From contig JACQRD010000083.1 of assembly GCA_016206675.1 (NCBI GenBank), positions 1 through 24,800 on the forward strand: 24,800 nucleotides of DNA, in the 5' to 3' direction. The translations under genes and the position numbers were made by a program. This document shows positions 14,927-21,997 of the stretch, piece after piece (position 1 is the first letter of the stretch; each line of letters begins with the position of its first letter). The notes beneath the pieces are model-generated. The model was not told the DNA's origin and ran no database searches. It worked only from the letters and a program-made list of their open reading frames with translations. Source of the DNA: Candidatus Omnitrophota bacterium. Lineage in GTDB: Bacteria; Omnitrophota; Gorgyraeia; Aquiviventales; Aquiviventaceae.

Positions 14927-15699
14927 AATCGGACAACCACTCCCTTTGAGCCCACGTACCGCTTCACATCGTTAATGGATAGCTCGCCGAAATGAAACAA
15001 CGAGGCGGCCAGGGCCGCATCGGCCCCTCCATCGGTGAGCACGTCGTAGAAATGGGCGGCCGTTCCCGCCCCGCCTGACGCGATCACCGGGATGCCCACG
15101 GCGGAGCCCACCGCTTTCGTCAAGGCGAGATCATAACCGGCCTTCGTGCCGTCGCGATCCATGCTGGTCAGCAGGATTTCTCCCGCCCCTCGCCGCTCAA
15201 CTTCCTTTGCCCACTCGATTGCGTCTTTTCCAGTCGGCTTTCGGCCTCCGTGAGTGTACACTTCCCACACTGTCTGCTGTGTGCTGTCTGCTGTGTGCTT
15301 ACGTTTGGCATCGATCGCCACAACGATACATTGACATCCGAAGCGATCAGACGCCTCGCTGATAAATTCCGGCCGCTCCACCGCGCTCGTGTTCAGCGAC
15401 ACTTTATCCGCCCCGGCATTGAGCAGCGCCCGCATATCGTCCACAGATCGGATGCCGCCGCCGACCGTCAGCGGCATGAAGACCGCCGCCGCCGTGCGCG
15501 CCACCACCCCCAGCATGATCTTGCGCTGCTCATGGCTGGCGGTGATGTCCAGGAAGACGAGCTCATCCGCCTCGGCCGTATTGTAGACCTTGGCGACTTC
15601 CACCGGATCGCCCGCATCCCGCAGGCCCACGAACTTCACGCCCTTCACGACCCGTCCCTTGTCTACGTCGAGGCATGGGATGATGCGCTTCGCAAGCAT
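14923..15699 (-). CDS. hisF: Imidazole glycerol phosphate synthase, cyclase subunit
   Basis: With HisH forms imidazole glycerol phosphate and AICAR from PRFAR. 258 residues, TIM barrel. Catalytic Asp11 (IIPCLDVDKGRVVKG) and Asp130 (VAIDAKR) are present, as are VGGGIRSVDD, SLNTSAV, LLTSMDRDGTKAGYD and ASGGAGT. Directly after AIDAKR, residues 134-144 (KHTADSTQQTV) are encoded by the heptanucleotide array at 15271-15300 and replace the short variable turn of other HisF proteins. ATG 15699 fits the family N-terminus; an upstream in-frame TTG at 15738 would only add array-encoded residues. Confidence 0.96.
   Translation of the reverse strand: MLAKRIIPCLDVDKGRVVKGVKFVGLRDAGDPVEVAKVYNTAEADELVFLDITASHEQRKIMLGVVARTAAAVFMPLTVGGGIRSVDDMRALLNAGADKVSLNTSAVERPEFISEASDRFGCQCIVVAIDAKRKHTADSTQQTVWEVYTHGGRKPTGKDAIEWAKEVERRGAGEILLTSMDRDGTKAGYDLALTKAVGSAVGIPVIASGGAGTAAHFYDVLTDGGADAALAASLFHFGELSINDVKRYVGSKGVVVRL
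15271..15300. repeat. Heptanucleotide word array inside hisF
   Basis: Four units alternate GTCTGCT and GTGTGCT in exact 7-nt phase. It is in frame and stop-free, placed in the loop after beta strand 5 of HisF. The same GTGTGCT/GCTGTGT words recur at 15754-15784 and 16804-16838. Confidence 0.85.
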
Positions 15700-15705
15700 C
15701 TCGTT

Positions 15706-15784
15706 AGCAGACAGCAGACAGCAAACAGCAGACAGCAAAATATTTTGGCATCTACTGTGTGCTGTGTGCTGTATGCTGTGTGCT
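15706..15784. repeat. Heptanucleotide word array, inverted pair (hisA-hisF junction)
   Basis: Left arm 15706-15736 is AGCAGAC, AGCAGAC, AGCAAAC, AGCAGAC, AGC. Right arm 15754-15784 is ACTGTGT, GCTGTGT, GCTGTAT, GCTGTGT, GCT. The spacer contains the palindrome AAAATATTTT. The right arm encodes the last ten residues of HisA; the left arm lies a few bases upstream of the hisF start codon, so a hairpin here could influence translation of hisF. Confidence 0.85.
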
Positions 15785-16504
15785 TAACAGTTTAATTGCC
15801 GCGCCCAGATCGATGGTTCCCTCATACAGCGCCTTGCCGATGATGACGCCAACAACGCCTTGCGCTTCCAGCGCCTTGAGCTTCTTCAAATCTTCCAGGG
15901 AGGAAACGCCGCCGGAGGCGATGACTTCCTGAGGGCCGACGCTCAGCACATCGCTCAGCAGCTGCGTATTCGGGCCGGCGAGCATGCCGTCGCGGCTGAC
16001 ATCGGTGCAGATCAGCGTCGAAACCCCTAAGCGCTTCATCTGCCGCGCCAGTTCGGTGACAGAGAGCACCGTCGCAGTCACCCATCCCCGGGACACCACG
16101 TGGCCGGCTTTGGCATCGATCGCCACAGCGATCTTCTTGCCATAGGTGGCCGCGGCCCGGCGCACGAATTCCGGATCTTCGCACGCTTTGGTGCCCAGCA
16201 CGACTCGGGCGGCTCCTGCTCCCATGGCCGCTTCAAGCGCTTCTTCGGTCCGAATGCCACCACTGACTTCAATGTTCACGCCCCGGCACGCCTCAATGAT
16301 CTTCCGGGCCACGGGCACGTTGCTATACGTGCCATCAAAGGCGCCGTTGAGATCGACCACGTGCAGCCAGCTCGCCCCAGCCTGTACCCATTGCTTCGCC
16401 ATCGCAACCGGATCATCGGAGTAGACCGTCACCTGGTCGCGCTTGCCCTGAGCCAACCGCACGACCTTACCGTCCAGTAAATCAATCGCCGGCAGAATCA
16501 CCAT
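15752..16504 (-). CDS. hisA: ProFAR isomerase (phosphoribosylformimino-AICAR ribotide isomerase)
   Basis: Amadori isomerisation of ProFAR to PRFAR. 250 residues, TIM barrel. Catalytic Asp8 (ILPAIDLLDGKVVRL) and Asp130 (VAIDAKAG) are seen, with VVDLNGAFDG, VSGGIRTEE, CTDVSRDGMLAGPN and ASGGVSSLEDL. Residues 241-250 (STQHTAHSTQ) come from the array at 15754-15784. ATG 16504 is the family start; the frame stays open upstream to a TTG at 16573 only through the array at 16508-16571. A dual HisA/TrpF function, as in actinobacterial PriA, cannot be excluded because no trpF is in view, but I see no residue that proves it. Confidence 0.95.
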   Translation of the reverse strand: MVILPAIDLLDGKVVRLAQGKRDQVTVYSDDPVAMAKQWVQAGASWLHVVDLNGAFDGTYSNVPVARKIIEACRGVNIEVSGGIRTEEALEAAMGAGAARVVLGTKACEDPEFVRRAAATYGKKIAVAIDAKAGHVVSRGWVTATVLSVTELARQMKRLGVSTLICTDVSRDGMLAGPNTQLLSDVLSVGPQEVIASGGVSSLEDLKKLKALEAQGVVGVIIGKALYEGTIDLGAAIKLLSTQHTAHSTQ

Positions 16505-16507
16505 TTC

Positions 16508-16571
16508 GCTGAAGGTTGAAGGCTGAAGGCTCAAGGGAACCGCCTTCAGCCTTGAACCTTGAGCCTTGAGC
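16508..16571. repeat. Heptanucleotide word array, inverted pair (hisH-hisA junction)
   Basis: Left arm 16508-16535 is GCTGAAG, GTTGAAG, GCTGAAG, GCTCAAG. Right arm 16544-16571 is CTTCAGC, CTTGAAC, CTTGAGC, CTTGAGC, with an 8-base spacer. On the sense strand it is bounded by ATGGTG on both sides. The words match the array in valS more than 16 kb away. Confidence 0.87.
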
Positions 16572-16579
16572 AAGCACCA

Positions 16580-17233
16580 TCATAACTTGACGAAGTTCTC
16601 AAGTAGTTTGAGTCCGACGGCTTGGCTTTTTTCCGGGTGGAACTGCGTCGCATACACATTCCGCTTCCAGACCATCGACGCGAACCGCACGCCGTAGTCC
16701 GTCTCCAGCGCGATGACGCCGCGGTCCGCCGGATCCCCATAATAGGAGTGCACAAAGTAGAAAAAACTTCCGTCAGGGATGCCCTTGAGAAGCGGGCATC
16801 CCAACTGTGTGCTGTGTGCTGATAGCTGTGTGCTGATTTGGTTCCACCCCATGTGCGGCACTTTGAGACCCGAGACCCGCGACCCGAGACCCGCGTCAAA
16901 CACGAACCGCTTCACCGTTCCGCTCAACACTCCAAGGCCGGTAGCTCCGCCGCCTTCCTCGCTGTGTTCGAAGAGCAGCTGCAGGCCAAGGCAAATTCCC
17001 AAGTACGGTGTCCCGGACTGAATCGCCTGCTTCACCGGCTCAACGAGCTGACGGGATGAGAGCTCCCGCATCGCCGCTGGAAAGGCTCCCACGCCCGGCA
17101 GGATGATCTTCTGGGCCTTCGCAACATCAGCCGGGTCGCTGGAGACGCGCACCTCGGCCCCCAGCGATTCCAAGGCCTTGGAGACACTGCGCAAATTCCC
17201 CATGCCATAATCAACGACGATGATGCGGCTCAT
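16580..17233 (-). CDS. hisH: Imidazole glycerol phosphate synthase, glutamine amidotransferase subunit
   Basis: Provides ammonia to HisF. 217 residues, class I amidotransferase. VVDYGMGNLRSV start, LPGVGAF (45-51), nucleophile Cys81 in GICLGLQLLFE, and His199/Glu201 in QFHPEKS. Two array-encoded segments lie close together in the middle: GLGSRVSG (about 115-122), just before KVPHMGWNQ, and STQLSAHSTQLG (about 134-145), just after it. Other HisH proteins have only short connections there. The stop TGA overlaps an out-of-frame ATGGTG that resembles the hisA start. ATG 17233 has no strong ribosome binding site; an octanucleotide array is directly upstream. Confidence 0.95.
   Translation of the reverse strand: MSRIIVVDYGMGNLRSVSKALESLGAEVRVSSDPADVAKAQKIILPGVGAFPAAMRELSSRQLVEPVKQAIQSGTPYLGICLGLQLLFEHSEEGGGATGLGVLSGTVKRFVFDAGLGSRVSGLKVPHMGWNQISTQLSAHSTQLGCPLLKGIPDGSFFYFVHSYYGDPADRGVIALETDYGVRFASMVWKRNVYATQFHPEKSQAVGLKLLENFVKL
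16804..16838. repeat. Heptanucleotide word array inside hisH (first)
   Basis: Five units in exact phase: ACTGTGT, GCTGTGT, GCTGATA, GCTGTGT, GCTGATT. In frame with hisH, encoding STQLSAHSTQ. Same word family as the arrays in hisF and at the hisA 3' end. Confidence 0.85.
16865..16892. repeat. Heptanucleotide word array inside hisH (second)
   Basis: Four units: GAGACCC, GAGACCC, GCGACCC, GAGACCC. In frame with hisH, encoding GLGSRVSGL. Its word is unrelated to the other hisH array only 26 bases away. Confidence 0.85.
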
Positions 17234-17235
17234 TT

Positions 17236-17330
17236 GCTCAATAGTTCATTAGTTCAATGGCTCAATTGTTCCGCTGGGTTCCTGACACTAGGAACCATTG
17301 AACAATTGAACCATTGAGCGATTGAACGCC
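17236..17330. repeat. Octanucleotide word array, inverted pair (hisB-hisH junction)
   Basis: Left arm 17236-17275 is GCTCAATA, GTTCATTA, GTTCAATG, GCTCAATT, GTTCCGCT. Right arm 17291-17330 is GGAACCAT, TGAACAAT, TGAACCAT, TGAGCGAT, TGAACGCC. Five 8-nt units on each side, roughly reverse complementary, with a 15-base spacer. It fills almost the whole gap between the hisB stop and the hisH start and is clearly AT-richer than its surroundings. Confidence 0.85.
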
Positions 17331-17331
17331 T

Positions 17332-17937
17332 TTACAGGCGTCCCTTTGAGGAGGGAATGCCCTTTACGCGGGGGTCGCGGCGCGTGGCGGCATCGAGGGC
17401 CCGCCCCAGCGCCTTGAAGACCGCCTCGCAGGTGTGGTGGAAATCGGCCCCGGCGATGATCGCCACGTGGATCGTACTCTTCGACGCCCGCGCAAACGAC
17501 TCCAGGAAGTGCTCCGCGTCGCCCCACTGATAGGCGCCGTGCGACCCTGAGGGCTGCTTGCGCAGCTCCGAGGGCCGCTCATCCCGCACGACCAGCTTCG
17601 GCCGGCCGGAGAAGTCCAGCACCACGCGCGCGAGCGCCTCCTCCATCGGCACGTACGCCCAGCCGTAGCGGGCAATCCCCTTGCGGTCGCCGAGGGCGCG
17701 GTCGAAGGCCTGCCCGACCGCGAGGCCCACATCTTCGTTGGTGTGGTGCAGGTCGATGTCAAGATCGCCCGCGCCCTTGATGGCCAGATCGAAGGAGCCA
17801 TGCACACCCAGCAGGGTGAGCATGTGATCCAGAAACGGGATGCCCGTCTTGACGGACGTGTGGCCATTGCCGTCGAGCTTCAGCCGGACGGTAATATTCG
17901 TTTCCTTCGTTTTACGAGCGGCAGTTGCTGTTCTCAT
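17332..17937 (-). CDS. hisB: Imidazoleglycerol-phosphate dehydratase
   Basis: Dehydrates imidazole glycerol phosphate to imidazole acetol phosphate, using manganese. 201 residues, monofunctional (no phosphatase domain). Metal-binding repeats are visible: FLDHMLTLLGVHGSFD (35-50) and DLHHTNEDVGLAVGQA (62-77), and in the second half FHHTCEAVFKALGRAL (166-181). ATG 17937 is preferred over an upstream TTG (17949), with GAGGATCAGA as ribosome binding site. It follows hisD across a 149-base gap filled by a repeat array. Confidence 0.96.
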   Translation of the reverse strand: MRTATAARKTKETNITVRLKLDGNGHTSVKTGIPFLDHMLTLLGVHGSFDLAIKGAGDLDIDLHHTNEDVGLAVGQAFDRALGDRKGIARYGWAYVPMEEALARVVLDFSGRPKLVVRDERPSELRKQPSGSHGAYQWGDAEHFLESFARASKSTIHVAIIAGADFHHTCEAVFKALGRALDAATRRDPRVKGIPSSKGRL

Positions 17938-17950
17938 TCTGATCCTCAAA

Positions 17951-18096
17951 GTTACTATCGGTTACTAAAGGTTACTCATCCGAGTGACTGACACACCATC
18001 TGTTACTAGAGGTTACCGTGCGCCATTCTGTAACCATTAGTAACTTCTAGTAACCAACCTTCATTGTTCCTGTCTCGTTAGTAACCTTATTGTAAC
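17951..18096. repeat. Decanucleotide GTTAC/GTAAC array, inverted pair (hisD-hisB gap)
   Basis: GTTAC occurs five times (17951, 17961, 17971, 18002, 18012) and then its reverse complement GTAAC five times (18030, 18040, 18050, 18081, 18092), mostly at 10-base steps. The right end enters the last codons of hisD. It occupies nearly the whole hisD-hisB gap and could form several alternative stems. Confidence 0.85.
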
Positions 18097-19307
18097 CGTA
18101 CTTTTACAGCTTCGTAGTGCTTCGGCAGCCCCTCAATCGCCGCGATCTGCTCCAGCGGCTCGCGGAAGCGCTCCAGCGCCTTCTTCGTGTAGCTCACGAA
18201 GTGCGTGCGCCGGATGAAATCATCGATGCCCAGCCCGGAGAACGTCCGCGCCGCCCCGCCGGTGGGCAACACATGGCTGGGCCCGGCGATATAGTCGCCG
18301 ACCGTCACCGGCGAAAACTGGCCGAGGAAAATCGCACCGGCATGGCGGATCTTCCTCGCCAGCTTCTGCGGCGAACGCACCATGATCTCCAGATGCTCCG
18401 GGGCCAGCCGATTGGCCACCTCAACCGCCTCATCCAAGTTTTTGACCAGCACGCAGTAGCCGCCCGGGACCTGCTTGCGCGCCAGCTTCGCCAGCGCCTT
18501 GGAGGTCGTGATCAAAAAGGCGATGCCGCCGGCGTGCTCCGTCTCGCCCATCAAGTCGGCGATGACGTACTCCGGGCTCGAGTAGCGATTCGCGATGATC
18601 GCGATTTCCGACGGGCCCGCGATTGTATCGATGTCGACGAAGCCGAAGAGCTGCCGCTTCGCCTCATTTACATAGGCGTTGCCCGGCCCGACGATCTTGT
18701 CCACCTTGAGGATCGTCTTGGTGCCGAAGGCCATCGCCGCGATCGCCTGCGCGCCGCCCATCCGGTAGACCTCGTCCACTTTCAGCAGGCTCGCCACCGA
18801 CAGGATGTGCGGGTCCACGCTGCCGTTTTTCCGCGGCGGCGTGGCCAAGATGATCCGCTTCACCCCGGCCTTCTTGGCTGGAATCACCGTCATGTAGACC
18901 GTCGAGACCAGGCTGGCCGTGCCGCCGGGGATGTAAATCCCCACGGAGTCAATCGGATCGAACTTCTCGCCGAGGACCACCCCATCGCCATCCATGAACC
19001 GCACGGGCTTTAAGCGCGGCCGGGCGTAGAAGGCTTCCACGTTCTGGATCGCGCTTTTCAGGTGCAGCGCGAACTTGGGATCGAGATTCTGGAACGAGCC
19101 GGAAATTTCCGCCTCGGTCACCCGCAGTTGCTTGGAGCTTAGCCGCACCCCGTCAAACCGGCGCGTGTAACGCAGCAAGGCATCGTCCCCTTCCCGGTGG
19201 ACGTCATCGGTGATCTGCCGCACCCGCTCTTCCACCCGCCGTTTGCGCGTCAGCTGCCGCGCGCAGAGCTGTTGCCAGACCGTGCCGGTTGTCGTCAGGA
19301 TTCTCAT
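18087..19307 (-). CDS. hisD: Histidinol dehydrogenase
   Basis: Oxidises histidinol to histidine in two NAD-dependent steps. 406 residues. VGIYIPGGTASLVSTV (122-137), MGGAQAIAAMAFGT (183-196), VDKIVGPGNAYVNEAKR (202-218) and DIDTIAGPSEI are typical. The catalytic Glu304-His305 pair (APEHLEI), and zinc ligands Asp338 (GDYIAGPSHVLPTGG), His397 (EGLPKHYEAV) and His258 are present. The usual zinc-ligand glutamine of the family's QAEH motif is replaced: the segment reads GETEH, giving Glu255. ATG 19307 overlaps the alaS stop in an ATGA, so the his block is coupled to alaS. First gene of the his cluster. Confidence 0.95.
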   Translation of the reverse strand: MRILTTTGTVWQQLCARQLTRKRRVEERVRQITDDVHREGDDALLRYTRRFDGVRLSSKQLRVTEAEISGSFQNLDPKFALHLKSAIQNVEAFYARPRLKPVRFMDGDGVVLGEKFDPIDSVGIYIPGGTASLVSTVYMTVIPAKKAGVKRIILATPPRKNGSVDPHILSVASLLKVDEVYRMGGAQAIAAMAFGTKTILKVDKIVGPGNAYVNEAKRQLFGFVDIDTIAGPSEIAIIANRYSSPEYVIADLMGETEHAGGIAFLITTSKALAKLARKQVPGGYCVLVKNLDEAVEVANRLAPEHLEIMVRSPQKLARKIRHAGAIFLGQFSPVTVGDYIAGPSHVLPTGGAARTFSGLGIDDFIRRTHFVSYTKKALERFREPLEQIAAIEGLPKHYEAVKVRLQ

Positions 19308-21997
19308 GCCGCCAAGACCTCGCGCACCAGCTCTTCCGCCTTCTTCATCGCCGCCGGAATGCCCGACGGGTCTTTGCCGCCGGCCTGGGCGAACTCGGGC
19401 CGGCCGCCGCCGCTGCCCTTGGTCAGCGGCGAAACCGCCTTCAGCAGCTGCCCGGCATGCACCCGCTTCGAGAGCGTGGCGGTGGTGGCCATCACCATGG
19501 AGACGCTCGACGGACCGTCGCTGCCGGCCAGCAGCACGATGCCCTCGCCTGAGAGCGAGCCGCGCACCGCATCGGCCAGCGCCGTCAGCAGCTCTCGGTC
19601 GGCATTCTTGATCGTTGAGGTCACAAAAGTCACTCCGTTGATCCGCTTGCCCTCCGCCACGAGGCGGGCGGCTTCCACCTTCGCCAGTTCCAACTGCAGC
19701 GCCTTGCGCTCCCGCTCGGCGTGCTTGAGCTGCTCGAGCACATCCTCAAGGCCCGCCACGACGTCACCCGTCGAGCGCCCCAGCCGCTGGGCCGCCTCGT
19801 GCAGCAGCCGGCGGCTGCGCAACTGATGCTCCGCCGCAGCGCCCCCCACCAGCGCCTCAATCCGCCTCGTGCCTGAAGCAATCGAGCTCTCTCCAACGAT
19901 CTGAAACGCGCCGAGAAATCCGGTGTGCGCCAGATGCGTCCCCCCGCAGAGCTCCATCGAATAATCGCCGATGCGCACCACGCGCACCGTCTGCCCGTAC
20001 TTCTCGCCGAACATGGCCAGTGCTCCGGCCTGTTTGGCCGCGTCAATCGGCATCAGGTCGGTGCGCACCGCGTCGGCTAGGCGGGCGCGCTCATTCACGA
20101 GCGCTTCGACCCGTGCCAGATGCTCCTCATCCAGCGCCTTCAGCGCCGTGACGTCGAATCGAATGCGCTCCGGCTCCACCAGCGACCCGGCCTGGCCGGC
20201 TTCGGGCCCAAGCACCTTGCGCAGCGCCCAGTGCAGCAGATGCGTCCCCGTGTGGCTGCGTGCCACCTGCAGGCGCCGCTCGGCGTTGACCCGCGCCTGC
20301 ACCGCCTCTGGCACCTTCAAGACGCCTTGCCGCACAAGGGCATGGTGGACGAGGACGTCATCCACCCACGTGGTCTGCCGTACCTCGGCCCAGCCTTTAA
20401 CACCTTCAATCGCGCCCGTGTCGCCGACTTGCCCGCCGGACTCTCCATAAAACGGCGAGCGGCTCAGCACGATGCCGATCGTCTGTCCCGACGGTGCTTC
20501 GCGAACCCAGCGCTGCCCATCCCACAGCCCCTGAATGACCGCCTCACCTTGAAGCGACTCATAGCCGATAAATTGCTGCTCCCTCGATGGCAGATCAGGC
20601 AGCTGCTGCCGCACCTTGAGCGCATCGCTGATGAAGACCTCGCCGCCGAACTGGCTGTCCGCCCGCGAGCGCTCCTGCTGCGCGGCCAGCTCCTTCCGAA
20701 ATCCTTCTTGGTCAACGGTAAACCCCTGCTCCTCGGTAAGATCCACCGTTAACTCGAGCGGAAACCCATAGGTGTCATAAAGCTTGAAGGCCTCGGCTCC
20801 ACTGATCACTTTTTTCGTGCCGGCTTGCCGCATCAACTCTTCTAGTCGCGCGGTGCCGGCTTGGAGAGTCTGCTCGAACTGCTCCTCTTCGTGGCGAACC
20901 GTTTCCATAATCACCTGTCTGCGCGCCATGAGTTGATCATAGTAGGGCGTGTCGACCATTGTTATGCGCACGGCCTCGACGAGCGTAAATAGTTCTCCGG
21001 GCCCCGAGTACTTGTTCACTGGTACCGCAAGAGTCGTGCGCAACAAGCGATACGCGCGTCGAATGAGCATGCGGAGTACGTAGCCGCGTTGCTCATTGGA
21101 AGGCATAAGCCCCTCGGCAATGAGAAAAACAATAGCCCGCATGTGGTCCGCAATGGCTCGCTCTGAAAATTCAACGTCTCTTGCCTTGGCTTTTGCCCCC
21201 TGCCGCCGCATGCGGATCTCGTTCACGATGGGCGTGAATAAGTCCGTATCGTAGTCCGTCTCAACCCTCTGGATTACCCGCGTCAACCGCTCTAGCCCCA
21301 TGCCGGTGTCGATGTTCGGCCGCGGCAGGGGCTTGAGGCTGCCGTCCGGCTGGCGGTCGAACTGGGTGAAGACCAGATTCCACACCTCGATGGACTTCGG
21401 GCCGTGGACCGCCCCATCGGGATCATAGTAGATTTCCGAGCAGGGGCCGCAGGGACCGTTCGGGCCTTCCTTAGGCGCATTGGCCGGCCAGAAGTTCTCC
21501 TTCTGTCCAAAGCGTTTGATACGCGATTCGGGCAGGCCCAGCTTGCGCCACAACGTGAAGGCCTGCTCGTCCTCCTCGTAGACGCTCACCCACAGCTTTT
21601 CTTTGGGGAGCGACAGGCAAATACTGTTGCGATCTGGGCTGGGGGTGCCGGTGTAGTCGGTCGTACCGGTCAAAAACTCCCAGCCCCATTGGATCGCCTC
21701 GGCCTTGAAGTAGTCGCCGAAGGAGAAATTGCCCAGCATTTCAAAGAACGAATGGTGGCTCGGGCTGCGCCCGACGTTCTCCAGATCGCCGGTGCGCAAG
21801 CACTTCTGGCACGAGGCGGCGCGCGTGAGGTCCGCCTTGCGGCCGAGGAAGTAGTCCTTGAACTGACTCATCCCGGCCGACGTAAACAACACCGTCGGAT
21901 CGCCGGACGGGATGAGCCCATCGCTGCGGACGATGGCGTGCCCCCGCCGCTCGAAGAACGTCAGAAACCGTTGCCGCAGCTCACGGCTCTTCAGCAT
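19304..21997 (-). CDS. alaS: Alanyl-tRNA synthetase
   Basis: Charges tRNA-Ala. 897 residues, full length. Class II catalytic core from the start (LRQRFLTFFERRGH, then PTVLFTSAGMSQFKDYFLG, TGDLENVGRSPSHHSFFEMLGNFSFGDYFK in pieces). The editing domain carries HTGTH (about residue 580) and CGGTH (about 680), and the C-Ala domain GGGRPEFAQAGGKDPSG lies near 860. It overlaps recX by 17 bases and hisD by 4. The recX-alaS order is common. Roughly 20560-21300 (residues about 230-480) is noticeably less GC-rich than the rest of the gene. Confidence 0.97.
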   Translation of the reverse strand: MLKSRELRQRFLTFFERRGHAIVRSDGLIPSGDPTVLFTSAGMSQFKDYFLGRKADLTRAASCQKCLRTGDLENVGRSPSHHSFFEMLGNFSFGDYFKAEAIQWGWEFLTGTTDYTGTPSPDRNSICLSLPKEKLWVSVYEEDEQAFTLWRKLGLPESRIKRFGQKENFWPANAPKEGPNGPCGPCSEIYYDPDGAVHGPKSIEVWNLVFTQFDRQPDGSLKPLPRPNIDTGMGLERLTRVIQRVETDYDTDLFTPIVNEIRMRRQGAKAKARDVEFSERAIADHMRAIVFLIAEGLMPSNEQRGYVLRMLIRRAYRLLRTTLAVPVNKYSGPGELFTLVEAVRITMVDTPYYDQLMARRQVIMETVRHEEEQFEQTLQAGTARLEELMRQAGTKKVISGAEAFKLYDTYGFPLELTVDLTEEQGFTVDQEGFRKELAAQQERSRADSQFGGEVFISDALKVRQQLPDLPSREQQFIGYESLQGEAVIQGLWDGQRWVREAPSGQTIGIVLSRSPFYGESGGQVGDTGAIEGVKGWAEVRQTTWVDDVLVHHALVRQGVLKVPEAVQARVNAERRLQVARSHTGTHLLHWALRKVLGPEAGQAGSLVEPERIRFDVTALKALDEEHLARVEALVNERARLADAVRTDLMPIDAAKQAGALAMFGEKYGQTVRVVRIGDYSMELCGGTHLAHTGFLGAFQIVGESSIASGTRRIEALVGGAAAEHQLRSRRLLHEAAQRLGRSTGDVVAGLEDVLEQLKHAERERKALQLELAKVEAARLVAEGKRINGVTFVTSTIKNADRELLTALADAVRGSLSGEGIVLLAGSDGPSSVSMVMATTATLSKRVHAGQLLKAVSPLTKGSGGGRPEFAQAGGKDPSGIPAAMKKAEELVREVLAA

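Noticed and set aside
1..18100. CRISPR array interpretation of the tandem repeats
   Set aside because: Units are 7-10 nt, contiguous without unique spacers, and no cas genes are in the window.
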